DNA of 64,000 nt from Paenibacillus vietnamensis. Lineage in GTDB: Bacteria > Bacillota > Bacilli > Paenibacillales > Paenibacillaceae. Below, one piece after another: positions 18,476 to 27,331 of this stretch (position 1 is its first letter; the number at the start of each line of letters is the position of its first letter). The DNA is taken from NCBI RefSeq assembly GCF_020169515.1, contig NZ_JAHMHW010000006.1:1-64000 (forward strand). Direction: 5' to 3'. A program made the translations under genes and the position numbers. The notes below the pieces were generated by a model. That model saw only the letters and a program-made list of their open reading frames with translations, was not told where the DNA came from and searched no databases.

Positions 18476-19090
18476 GTGCTGTTAACGGTAAAATATACTT
18501 ATCGGCGGATAGTATTTCCAGACGACTCTCCATCTATCCGCAATACCGCTCTTTTCGGATTATTGCATATTTCACCTATACCCATCGTACCGGAAGCCGA
18601 ATCAAACGAAGTTCCAATTAGCTTCCAGACGGGAATCGGCATCTTATTGTTTTTGCATATATCAAACCAGTTTTATTATTTGTCCTATGGATTAATATAA
18701 TAAATCTATATATAAAAATGCATATTTACACACAATATAAACCTCCACCAAAATCCGCTCCCTTTACATCTCACACTATAGCTGAAAACACAAAAAGACA
18801 GAACCGCCTTAGCGATTCTATCTTTTTTCAACCATGACATCTGTTCGAACATCGCTTTATCTTACAGCGAAAAAGGGGGAGAGCGGGACAGGAACCGATC
18901 CGAGGCGGCTTACAAACAAGAGCGGAGAGTTGTGTATGGCGCCTAACTATCCAGAGTCAGTGAATGCTGAGTGCAAATCGATGAAGACCAAACCGCATGG
19001 GATGGAGCTTACGCAACAAACGCCCCTGTTCGAAGCTCCATAACTGAGCAGACTTCATACAACTCTACAACTGCATAGTTGTCCGAGCAG
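18476..19090. other. Intergenic stretch without a convincing gene
   Basis: The A+T content rises between 18640 and 18780 and no gene is evident. An open frame at 18834-19043 lacks a ribosome site and family likeness. The only clear element is the hairpin at 18793-18828. Beyond 19090 the two copies of a direct repeat begin. Confidence 0.5.
18793..18828. terminator. Hairpin terminator
   Basis: The arms AAAAGACAGAACCGC and GCGATTCTATCTTTT surround a four-base loop. The two mismatches become G-U pairs in minus-strand RNA, so it folds better in that direction, where TCTTTTTG follows. It may end read-through from the peroxidase gene. Confidence 0.5.
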
Positions 19091-19130
19091 CACAAAATCC
19101 CTCCCCCAGCGGCGCGGTTTTTCGGCTAGC

Positions 19131-19313
19131 GACATGAAATTCCGCCATCAGACGCCAGACTTCTCCTCAAATTGACGGAAAAAGCCATAAAATGGGCCGT
19201 TTTTCGCCGCGAAGCCCCATCTATTTCATTTTTAGGTGAGGGAGGATGGGATCATGCGTTCCCATTCCGTCATCCATTTCGGAGTTCAAATGCTACCCCG
19301 GAACAAACGTTCG
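19131..19313 (+). repeat. Direct duplication, copy 1 (with gpx tail remnant)
   Basis: This segment matches 19482-19664 at a fixed offset of 351 bases. The core 19168-19267 differs from its partner by only about four bases in 100. Its right end, AACAAACGTTCG, is the complement of the last codons of the peroxidase gene, so the copied piece began inside that gene. Confidence 0.75.
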
Positions 19314-19481
19314 CGATCTCATATCAATATTGAGGGCTCAGCCGCGGTGCAAAGAGCATTACGCCCCTTCTTCTACGGTCTAACTTTCAGTCCCCCATCC
19401 TAAACCTGCTTCGGCTTGTGCCTGATCTCCCTCCCCTATATTGGCTCCTTGATCCCCCGCCGGTGCAATTTTACAGCCAAC

Positions 19482-19664
19482 GACATGACATCCCGCCACC
19501 AGCCGCCATTTTCACCCTCAAATTGACGGGAAAAGCCATAAAATGGGCCGTTTTTCGCCGCGAAGCCCCATCTATTTCATTTTTGGGTGAGGGAGTATGG
19601 GATCATGCGTTCCCATCGCGTCAACCGTTTCAGAGCTCTAATGCTCCATCAGAACAAACGTTCG
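19482..19664 (+). repeat. Direct duplication, copy 2 (at the gpx 3' end)
   Basis: The partner of 19131-19313. Its right end runs into the peroxidase coding sequence, whose stop codon is at 19649. It contains AAAGCC...GGGC...TTTTT, a possible weak terminator for that gene. Confidence 0.75.
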
Positions 19665-20194
19665 AGGTCGGATTTGATCGACATAGGCTCGTCCGTTGAT
19701 TCATAACGTTTTACGACCCTTCCGTCCCGGTCAATCAGAAACTTCGTGAAATTCCATTTGACTGAGTTGCCTTCGAGGAAATGCGGCAGCTTTTCCGAAA
19801 GGAAAGCATTTAGCATTTTCCCGCTCGGCTCGCTCGTGTCGAAGCCCTCGAACGGAGCTTCCTCCGTCAAATATTGAAACAGCGGATGGGCCGTCTCCCC
19901 GCGCACATCAGTTTTGGCGAATAACGGGAACGTGACTCCGTGATTCAATTGACAGAAGCTTTGCACATCCGAATTCGCGCCAGGCTCCTGCTCGCCGAAC
20001 TGGTTGCTTGGGAAACCGAGAATTTCGAACCCTTGATCCTTATATTCCTCATACAGCTTCTGCAAATCCGCGTACTGCGGCGTGAAGCCGCATTTGCTCG
20101 CGGTATTCACCACAAGAAGCACCTTCCCCTTATATTGCTCCATCCCGGCGGCTTCCCCACGGATGGTTTCCAGCTCATACGAATAAATGCTCAT
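19649..20194 (-). CDS. Glutathione peroxidase-family thiol peroxidase
   Basis: A 181-residue enzyme that reduces hydroperoxides, in Firmicutes generally with thioredoxin. The catalytic cysteine is in NTASKCGFTPQY, with the supporting Gln in GFPSNQFG and Trp-Asn in KWNFTKF. The ATG at 20194 follows GGGAGG; the 37 codons above it are not conserved in style and include the operator. A perfect 20-base palindrome upstream suggests OhrR-type peroxide control. Its 3' end is duplicated downstream. Confidence 0.92.
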   Translation of the reverse strand: MSIYSYELETIRGEAAGMEQYKGKVLLVVNTASKCGFTPQYADLQKLYEEYKDQGFEILGFPSNQFGEQEPGANSDVQSFCQLNHGVTFPLFAKTDVRGETAHPLFQYLTEEAPFEGFDTSEPSGKMLNAFLSEKLPHFLEGNSVKWNFTKFLIDRDGRVVKRYESTDEPMSIKSDLERLF

Positions 20195-20225
20195 TCCGAT
20201 TTCCTCCCTATAGAAGTTCACAAAA

Positions 20226-20245
20226 TTAAATTGTATACAATTTAA
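20226..20245. promoter_or_regulatory. OhrR/MarR-type operator upstream of gpx
   Basis: TTAAATTGTATACAATTTAA is a perfect 20-base palindrome. It contains the AATTGTA/TACAATT core known from Bacillus OhrR operators. It lies 32 bases before the start codon, over the likely -10 region (TACAAT). Confidence 0.65.
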
Positions 20246-20302
20246 ATCTATACATAAAGTAACATGCCCCCATCCGCTTGTCAACAAAAGGAGCCGCCGG
20301 AC

Positions 20303-20402
20303 CAAGCGTAAACGGCTATTGCCGTCCTTTGGCGGCTATAGCTTACGTTTCGCGGTGAAATACAGGCCGTCAGTAGAGTGAAAATTATACTTTCGTATCT
20401 AA
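20303..20402 (+). repeat. Dispersed repeat family B, copy 2 (degraded end)
   Basis: It starts CAAGCGTAAACGGCTATTGC and continues CCGTCCTTTGG and TACGTTTCGCGGTGAAAT as in copies 4 and 5. The terminal hairpin is decayed: only ATAC/GTAT can pair. Confidence 0.65.
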
Positions 20403-20468
20403 AAAAAGCCGGCCCTGCATCATCTCCAATGACAAAGGCTGGCCCACCGTCCATAAAAGATATAAAAG

Positions 20469-21824
20469 CTAAGAGTCCTGATGCTTCTTCCTGCCGGTCA
20501 GCCAATCCGTGAACAGCGCGTAATCGTTCTCCACCTGGTCTGCGTAAGAAATGGCCCACCCCGCAATCGAGGCACAGAACGCCTCCTCGTTGCTGCCCAT
20601 CGCCTTCACAATTTCCTGCTCGCTGTGGTAAGCGAGAATGCCCTGCGCTACGTCGGCATCGGCCCGCGCGTGCATTTTGGCCGTCAGTTGGCCCATGCTC
20701 TCGGTAACGGACAGCAAATCGCCGGCCGTCTCCAGCTGCTCGAGCTTCAGCCGCTTCTTGTACGGCGAACGCTCCCGCACATAAAAATGCCGCTCGCCGA
20801 TTGACAGCCAGCCGAGGTAAGGGTCTGCCTCGTGGTGCATCGCCCGCTGCGTCATCGTCACTCGCTTGCCCTGATGCTCGAATTGCCCCCAGAACGTTTC
20901 GTCGTAAGGCATGAAATAAGCCGGAACCGGCACCCGAACCTCCTTCACCTCGAGCACGATATCGTCTTCGCTCTGCACTTCTTCACCGGTCGCCCCCGCT
21001 TCAATCAGCACATAGTAGCGGTCGAGACCGATTGAAGCCGTGCCCGACCCGCGCTTCACCGCCACATCCTTAATCTCGAAATGGCTTAGCGCGTACGAAT
21101 GCCCCTCCGGCAGACTTGCCAAATACTCCGGCCAAGCCGCCAGCAGCGCGGCCCGCTCCTCCTCCGTCGGCTCCACGATCTCGTCCGTATGCGCGAATGT
21201 CCGGTGCTCCTGCACAAGTGCGGTCACCTTCTCGAGAAAATGCTGCTCCTTCCGCTTATGCAGCTTTTTCAGCAGCTTTTTCACGGGCCCGCCAGCCTGC
21301 TCAACGTCCATGACATAAGTGCCCGGATCGTCCTTCCTCTTCGCGAAACGCTGGATTTGCTTGGAATAAGCCCGCAAAAAGGACTCGATCGCTTCCATCT
21401 GCTTGTACAAAGGCTGCTCCTTCAAGCGGCCTACAAGCGCAATGCTGACCGACATCCGCAGCAAATCGTACAAGTACGAGCCGAGATAACCCTCATCGAA
21501 ATCGTTGACGTCGTAGACGAGCGTCCCCCGCTCATTGCGGAATGCCCCAAAATTTTCGAAGTGCAAATCCCCCTGGATCCAGGTCGGGCGGCCTGCAGGC
21601 GTATGGTACGCGAACCATTCGCGGGTTACGTCGAAATAAAACAAATAAGCGCTGCCGCGAAAAAAGGAAAACGGCGTCTCCGCCATTTTCAAATACTTTT
21701 CTTCCCGCCTGCCGCGCTCCAGCTGCATCATTTTTTGATCGAACTCTTGAAAAATCGCGGACAGCGTCCGCTTTCTAAGCTTGCTCCGGGTCAGCTTCAC
21801 CCGCTCCGTCAGCTTCGATTCCAT
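20469..21824 (-). CDS. DUF2252 family protein
   Basis: A 451-residue cytoplasmic protein. WIQGDLHFENFGAF and VYDVNDFDEGYLGSYLYDLLR correspond to the catalytic loop and metal-binding aspartates of aminoglycoside-phosphotransferase/kinase-like folds; FFRGSAYLFY is near the N-terminus. The family has no settled function. The ATG at 21824 follows GAGGGGGA; the fourteen codons before it lack a site. It is monocistronic and ends before a family B repeat. Confidence 0.85.
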   Translation of the reverse strand: MESKLTERVKLTRSKLRKRTLSAIFQEFDQKMMQLERGRREEKYLKMAETPFSFFRGSAYLFYFDVTREWFAYHTPAGRPTWIQGDLHFENFGAFRNERGTLVYDVNDFDEGYLGSYLYDLLRMSVSIALVGRLKEQPLYKQMEAIESFLRAYSKQIQRFAKRKDDPGTYVMDVEQAGGPVKKLLKKLHKRKEQHFLEKVTALVQEHRTFAHTDEIVEPTEEERAALLAAWPEYLASLPEGHSYALSHFEIKDVAVKRGSGTASIGLDRYYVLIEAGATGEEVQSEDDIVLEVKEVRVPVPAYFMPYDETFWGQFEHQGKRVTMTQRAMHHEADPYLGWLSIGERHFYVRERSPYKKRLKLEQLETAGDLLSVTESMGQLTAKMHARADADVAQGILAYHSEQEIVKAMGSNEEAFCASIAGWAISYADQVENDYALFTDWLTGRKKHQDS

Positions 21825-21866
21825 AAACGTCCCCCTCGTACATAGAAATAGCCGCTCGTGCTCCAA

Positions 21867-22004
21867 TTAACTGGAATTGATGTCTATAAATCCGCCGTGG
21901 TATCGCTTATCCATAAATTAACTGGAAATCCCGCATATAAATCCTCGAAAATGGATGCTTACCGGAAAAACAACCGATTTAGATGGGTCCAATCCAGTTA
22001 TTTC
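21867..22004 (+). repeat. Dispersed repeat family A, copy 2
   Basis: 138 bp starting TTAACTGGAATTGATGTC and ending CCAATCCAGTTATTTC. The left end recurs inside as TTAACTGGAAATCCCGCA at 21918. Confidence 0.75.
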
Positions 22005-22090
22005 TACAAAATGATGCCTAGTCAAATAAATAAATGTATGAAATCCATCTAAACGCCATCTTAGCTCATAATCGAACGCATCCCGTCTCA

Positions 22091-22579
22091 CTATTGCTGC
22101 GTTTCCGCCTTGCGCAGCCTAACGAAATCGCTCACCATCGCCAGCCTCCAGGGAAGAATCATGCCGAAGGCGACCAGGTAAAACACCGCGCCCGTCTGAG
22201 GGATCGACATATACTGCTCGACCACTTCATGCAGCGACAGCCTTATCGCGAACAAAACGACCATAATCAGGATGAACGCTTTCGAGCGCCTGACGTAAAT
22301 GTCCGACTTTACCCTCTCAAGCCGGGTTGTGACCACAAGCGGGAAAGCAAAGAGCAGCAGGCCCGTCCCGAAGGCGCTGAACCCCCATCCCCATGGAATA
22401 TGCGCAGCCGGGAACGCGAACATAATGAAGCCCGTTGCCATCCCGAGCGGGGGAATAATGATTTTGCGAAGGCTGGTCGGTTGTTTGCCCGCCCTCAGGC
22501 GCAGTATGATGAGCGCTGTAAAGGCAAGCAGCGATACGATAATCGAACCTGCCTGTATCGTTTCCGTAGAGAGCGGCAA
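22091..22579 (-). CDS. ccdC: CcdC-family membrane protein
   Basis: A 162-residue protein with five hydrophobic segments. The family marks RSKAFILIMVVLFAIRL and VEQYMSIPQTGAVFYLVAFGMILPWR are present. CcdC was named in Bacillus for its place beside the cytochrome c biogenesis gene ccdA, but is not essential for that process, and its role is unclear. No ccdA is nearby. Confidence 0.85.
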   Translation of the reverse strand: MPLSTETIQAGSIIVSLLAFTALIILRLRAGKQPTSLRKIIIPPLGMATGFIMFAFPAAHIPWGWGFSAFGTGLLLFAFPLVVTTRLERVKSDIYVRRSKAFILIMVVLFAIRLSLHEVVEQYMSIPQTGAVFYLVAFGMILPWRLAMVSDFVRLRKAETQQ

Positions 22580-22716
22580 CTCGTCCTACCTCCGTTTCTC
22601 TGGTCTTAAGGCCTATAATTGTTATCATCGTACTGCAAAATAGCGCTTACTGCAAATCGAAAATTGCAGGTGCACCGCATCGCCTTGCGGCCGGACGGGC
22701 AGCAAGCTGCCGGGGT

Positions 22717-23436
22717 TTACTCCGTCATCTGCGTCCGGTAAACCTTCGGCGAAACGCCCTCCTGCTTCTTGAACACCTTGCTGAAATATTTCTCATCGTG
22801 AAAGCCGACCATTTCCGCGATTTTGGCGATGCGCAGATGAGGGTTCGCCATGAGCAGCTTCGCCTTCTCGATCCGAATGGAGGAAATATAGTCGGAAAAA
22901 TTGACCCCGAGCTCCTGCTTGAATTTGCGGGACACATATTCGCGGCTGACAAAAAACCGTTTGGCGACGTCCTGCAGCGAAAGCTCCGATTGGTAATTTT
23001 GCTCGATAAAGCCGGCAATATCGCCCATCTTTGCCTTCTCCTGCGATTGCCTTGCCGGAACGGCGCGGGATAGCCGGAGCAGAAGCCGGTGCGTCCACTC
23101 CCTCCAGCTCTGCAGCGACAGTGTTCCCGCTTGAGAATATGGCGCTTCCTCCATCAGGTCGCCGTCGGACGGACCGCCGACCTCTTCTTCTGGCTGCGTA
23201 GGCGCTTCGTCTCGAAGCTTCTCCGCAAGCTGCAAAGCCGCATGACGGTAATCCTCCAGCATTTGCGGAGTGAGGCAGCCCGACTGCCGCGCAGCCTCCA
23301 GCCAGCGGCCCGACGCCGCCTCAAGCCGTTCCTCGTCCCCGCTCAGCACCGCTACCCGGCACTCCTCCTCCCATTCGGAGAACGAACCCCGTTTCCCCTG
23401 CTTCGTGTCCTGCAAGGAAAGGATCCAGCGGGTCAT
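22717..23436 (-). pseudogene. Receiver-less YesN-type AraC regulator remnant
   Basis: About 239 residues: a linker typical of the middle of YesN-like response regulators, then a complete AraC double helix-turn-helix (LQDVAKRFFVSREYVSRKFK ... IAKIAEMVGFHDEKYFSKVF). The receiver domain is missing. The frame opens right where a kinase C-terminus ends (ATGA), so an internal deletion appears to have joined the kinase tail to the middle of its partner regulator. The DNA-binding half could still be made, but phosphorylation control is lost. Confidence 0.65.
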
Positions 23437-23630
23437 ACCGTCAGCTGCGCCTGGCTGCCGTATACCATCCGCATTCTGGCCAGCACATTGCGCAGGCCGA
23501 TCCGGGTTTCCGCTCCATACTGCGCCTGCTTCATAAATTCGTTCCCGCCGGCAGCCATGCCTGCTTCGGCTTCGGCTTCTGTCGCCGCCCGCGCCGCTCT
23601 GCGCGGTTTCTCCGGCAACGACCGGATCCT
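23433..23630 (-). pseudogene. C-terminal fragment of a YesM-type sensor kinase
   Basis: The frame contains RIGLRNVLARMRMVYGSQAQLTV, the G2-box and following strand of YesM-like HATPase domains. Everything upstream (sensor, membrane part, His box) is absent, and the last twenty or so usual residues are also missing. The left break joins the regulator remnant and the right break joins a solute-binding-protein remnant on the opposite strand. Confidence 0.6.
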
Positions 23631-23636
23631 CCTGCA

Positions 23637-24349
23637 AACGCCTACCAGGAATGGTGGCTGCTCGGCAACCAAGGCATCAACCCGGCTTCGCGCAGCAGCC
23701 TGACGTTAATGCGTTTATCGCAGGCCTGAACGACGGCTCCGCCAAAATTACCGGCAACGAAAAGTTCGCCGAGTGGGCGAAGCTTTTGAAGCTGACCGTA
23801 GACTACGGCAACAAAAATCCGCTGACGACCGACTACAACACGCAGGTTGCGATGTTCGCGAACGGCGAAGCGGCGATGATGCAGGAAGGCAACTGGTCGC
23901 AGGTGCAAATCGACGGCAATAATCAGGACCTGAACCTTGGCGTGCTGCCGATGCCGCTCGGCGAGGATGCTGCCGCCAATGACAAGCTGAACGTAGGCAT
24001 CCCTGCCAACCTGGTCATCAACAAGGAATCCGACGTGAAGGAAGAAGCAAAAACGTTCCTGAACTGGCTCGTAACATCCGATATCGGCAAAGAATACATC
24101 GTGAAAAAATTCAAATTCATCCCGGCCCTGTCGACCATCAAAGCGACTCTGGAGGATATGGGCGACATCGGTACGGAAATTTTCAACTACGTGCAGGAAG
24201 GCAAAGTGCTGGGCCTGCAATCGTCGAAATATCCGGACGGCGTAACGCAGGAATTCGCCAGCGTCATCCAGCAATATATCGCGGGCAAAACCGACGCCGA
24301 CGCTTGGCAAACAGGCATGCAGGCGGCTTGGGATAAGCTGAAAAAATAA
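23637..24349 (+). pseudogene. 5'-truncated, frameshifted sugar ABC solute-binding protein
   Basis: The C-terminal half of an extracellular solute-binding protein. ANAYQEWWLLGNQGINPA reads in one frame up to about 23685. A one-base loss then moves the reading to FAQQPDVNAFIAGLNDG and onward through NPLTTDYNTQVAMFANGEAAMM to AWDKLKK. The signal peptide, lipobox and N-terminal lobe are absent. Good codon use and a strong terminator after the stop show it was once an expressed gene. Confidence 0.75.
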
Positions 24350-24363
24350 GTGTTGCAACAAGA

Positions 24364-24409
24364 AGAAGCGTCCTCCCCTCCTCTTTAGGAAGGGCGGACG
24401 CTTCTTTTG
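24364..24409 (+). terminator. Terminator after the solute-binding-protein remnant
   Basis: The arms AGAAGCGTCC and GGACGCTTCT are followed by TTTTGTTTG. The loop folds further through CCTCCT/AGGAAGG. Confidence 0.75.
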
Positions 24410-24507
24410 TTTGTGTGCTGCTGGAAACGTGACAGGCACGAAGAAGGCGTTGGGCTACGATAGCCATAGCGAGCAGCGATGAAATTGAGCTCTGCCGCTC
24501 TGCTCCA

Positions 24508-24646
24508 TAACTGGATTTTGTGTATCTAATCCCGGCATTTTCGAAGGTTACGGCAGTATAACTGGAAAACTTACATTAAAAATCACCAGAACTTCAATAT
24601 TTCTTAGACAAATGCCAATTTATATACGATCAATCCAGCTAATTTT
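24508..24646 (+). repeat. Dispersed repeat family A, copy 3
   Basis: 139 bp starting TAACTGGATTTTGTGTATC and ending TATACGATCAATCCAGCTAA, with an inner ATAACTGGAAAACTTACAT at about 24558. It fills most of the 24350-24787 gap, where no gene is seen. Confidence 0.75.
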
Positions 24647-24787
24647 GTCCCCCACAGTCCATCCGACAAAAATATCAACATAAACTCCAGCTACTTATAT
24701 GACATTGTAGGAGGCCGCCAGTTGGCAGTGTGCAGTTACTGTGCCATAGCGCCTCCGACCTGCTCCGCTTACGACATACCGCTTCCG

Positions 24788-26242
24788 TTACCCATGCGCC
24801 ATATATTGCCGGATATCGACACCGAGCGCATCCGACAGCTTCATTCCGAATTCCCGGTCGGCACGGAAGAAGTTGCAGATCGCCCGCAGTCTGATGCCGT
24901 CATTCGTTTGTTTCAGCTCGCTTACGATATTCGACACCAGGTTGTCGCGCTGCCGCTCCGGCAGCGAACGGTAGCGCTCGCCCGCCTGCGTAAAATCGTC
25001 GGTTTTATCGATGAGCTGCCGGCCTGCAGAACCCTGCAGAGGGACGAAGGAATCCGCATATTTCGGCGCTTCCTTCGGGCTTTCGGACGAGCTGTTCGGC
25101 TCGTAATTGACCGGCGACGGATCGGCCTGCATCGTCATCGCTCCGTCGCGCTGATGGTTTCGAACCGGCGCATACGGGCAGTTGACCGGGATGCTCAGGT
25201 AGTTCGCCCCGAGCCGGTAGCGCTGCGTATCCGGATAGGAGAAGAGGCGCCCTTGCAGCAGCTTGTCTTCCGATGGCTCGATGCCCGGCACCAAAGCGCT
25301 TGGCGAAAATGCCGCCTGCTCGACCTCCGCGAAATAGTTGACGGGATTGCGGTTCAGCGTCATCGTGCCGACCTTCTCGAGCGGATACATATCCTCCGGC
25401 CATACCTTGGTCGGATCGAGCGGGTCAAACGAGTAGCGGTCGACATGGCCGGCCGGCATGAGCTGAACGTACAGCTCCCATTCCGGGAAGCGGCCAAGCT
25501 CTATCGAATCGTACAAATCGCGTGTCGCATGATTGGCATCGCGTCCCTGCAGCTCCTGCGCTTCGGCTGCCGTTAAGCTGCGGACGCCCTGCTTCGACTT
25601 CCAGTGGTATTTGACGTAGGTTTGCTTACCGTCTGCATTGATCCATTTGAACGCATGCACGCCGAAGCCGTCCATTTCGCGGTATGTCGCCGGAATGCCG
25701 TCATCCGAGAACAGCCAGGTCAGCATATGCGTCGATTCCGGCGACAGCGTCATGAAATCCCAGTACCGTGCCGGGTCCTGAATATTTGTATGAGGAGCAG
25801 GCTTAAGGGAATGGACCATATCCGGAAATTTCATCGCATCTCGGATGAAGAAGACCGGCAGATGGTTGCCGACGATATCGTAGTTACCCTCCTGCGTATA
25901 GAACTTGACCGCGAAGCCGCGCGGGTCGCGCGCTGTCTCGGGCGAGCCTGTGCCGCCGATGACGGTCGAGAAACGGACGAGCACCGGAGTTTCCGTGTCA
26001 GCCTTCTGCAAAAAATGAGCTTTCGTATGCTCCGCCATGCCTCGCTCCGTCCGGAACACGCCGTGCGCTCCGGCCCCTCGCGCATGCACGACACGCTCGG
26101 GAATACGCTCCCGGTCGAAATGAGCCAGCTTCTCCAGCAGGTGGTAATCCTCAAGCAGCACGGGACCCCGCTGTCCCGCCGTCCTCGAGCTTTGATTATG
26201 GCCAACCGGCGCGCCTTGATTCGTCGTTAAAAAGGGATTCAT
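24788..26242 (-). CDS. katA: Monofunctional heme catalase
   Basis: A 484-residue clade-3-size catalase that splits hydrogen peroxide. The catalytic His53 is in ERVVHARGAGAHGVF, the distal Asn in YDIVGNHLPVFFIRDAMKFPD and the proximal heme Tyr in RLFSYPDTQRYRLGANY. The ATG at 26242 is preferred, with AAAGGAG eleven bases upstream; the GTG four codons earlier is too close to that site. A candidate PerR box lies upstream and perR itself is 2 kb away. Confidence 0.95.
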   Translation of the reverse strand: MNPFLTTNQGAPVGHNQSSRTAGQRGPVLLEDYHLLEKLAHFDRERIPERVVHARGAGAHGVFRTERGMAEHTKAHFLQKADTETPVLVRFSTVIGGTGSPETARDPRGFAVKFYTQEGNYDIVGNHLPVFFIRDAMKFPDMVHSLKPAPHTNIQDPARYWDFMTLSPESTHMLTWLFSDDGIPATYREMDGFGVHAFKWINADGKQTYVKYHWKSKQGVRSLTAAEAQELQGRDANHATRDLYDSIELGRFPEWELYVQLMPAGHVDRYSFDPLDPTKVWPEDMYPLEKVGTMTLNRNPVNYFAEVEQAAFSPSALVPGIEPSEDKLLQGRLFSYPDTQRYRLGANYLSIPVNCPYAPVRNHQRDGAMTMQADPSPVNYEPNSSSESPKEAPKYADSFVPLQGSAGRQLIDKTDDFTQAGERYRSLPERQRDNLVSNIVSELKQTNDGIRLRAICNFFRADREFGMKLSDALGVDIRQYMAHG

Positions 26243-26284
26243 GATCGTATGCACTCCTTTAAGAGGTGATTTAAGATTAAATAT

Positions 26285-26299
26285 TTAGACTTGATCTAA
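26285..26299. promoter_or_regulatory. Candidate PerR box of katA
   Basis: TTAGACTTGATCTAA has the 7-1-7 shape of PerR boxes. It is centred in the longer inverted repeat ATTTAGA-N5-TCTAAAT. A close relative, TTAGACTAAGTATAA, precedes perR. Confidence 0.6.
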
Positions 26300-26519
26300 A
26301 TCCTTAGTTAATCTTATCGGAATGCGGCAGGCTTGTCATGAATGCATCGTGAACGGGTCGTGAATGTTTCATGAAGGGGGAGTGCATGTGAGGGGCATGC
26401 GCATGGTTCGGCAGCGAACCTGAGCTGACTATGTACTCCTACGCTTATGATCGTAGCTTGTCTGTACTCCATTTTCGGATGAAGTTTGGCAGCTAACGAC
26501 ACACTATCAGAGTTGTTTA

Positions 26520-27297
26520 TGCCTTGCTGCACTTTCTGCAGCAGAACAGCCGGCATCTAAGTTACTCCTTCGCTCCACTGCAGTTTCTACAGCGGAATCG
26601 AGCTCTTTGGGGGTTTTGGGGTTACTTGTCGCCGATCTTCTGCAAAGGTGCTGGCTGGTCACTCAACACACTTCTCATGTTAGGCTTCTGCTGAATTAAT
26701 GCAGCTGAACGGCCAACTATCCAAGTTACTCATTCGCTCCGCTGCAGTTTCAGCAGCAGGAATGAGCTCATTTGGGGATTTTGGGCGGCTTGTCGCCGAT
26801 TCTGCTGCAAATGTACAGGCTGGGCATTCAACACACTTCTCATGGCAGGTTTCTGCTGCAATTTAGGCAGCAGAACAGCCAGCATCTAAGTTACTCCTTT
26901 TCTCCACTGCAGTTTCTACAGCGGAATCGAGCTCTTTTGGGGATTTGGGGTTACTTGTCGCCGATTCTGCTGCAAAGGTGCAGGCTGGTCACTCAACACA
27001 CTATTCATGTTAGGCTTCTGCTGCAATTTATGCAGCAGAACAGCCAGCTATCTAAGTTACCCTTCGCTCCACTGTAGTTTCTACAGCGGAATCGAGCTCA
27101 TTTCGGGGTTTTAGGCGACTTGTCGCCAATTCTGCTGCAAATGTGCAGGCTGGCACCTCAGCACACTTCTCATGGCAGGTTTCTGCTGCAGTTTCTGCAG
27201 CAGAACGTCCCACTCTCCAAGTTTCTACTGCAGTTTCTGCAGCAGAACGTCCCACTCTCCAAGTTTCTGCTGCCATTTATGCAGCAGAAACACAGGC
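26520..27297 (+). repeat. Tandem array of 164-165 bp units rich in CTGCTGC/GCAGCAG palindromes
   Basis: Four units start at equivalent bases 26573, 26737, 26902 and 27067, a period of 164-165. Each holds a CGCTCCACTGCAGTTTCTAC-type palindrome, a GAGCTC...GGGG segment, CTTGTCGCC and a second CTGCTGC...GCAGCAG palindrome. The right end carries a 42-base repeat twice (CAGAACGTCCCACTCTCC at 27201 and 27243). No credible gene is inside. It separates katA from the regulator gene at 27332. Confidence 0.85.
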
Positions 27298-27331
27298 CCC
27301 CGGTAATGCGAGCAGTTACGGCGCCGGCCGC

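Noticed and set aside
18834..19043. 69-codon plus-strand frame after the NSS symporter
   Set aside because: No ribosome site, odd composition and no family; it follows a terminator hairpin and overlaps nothing conserved.
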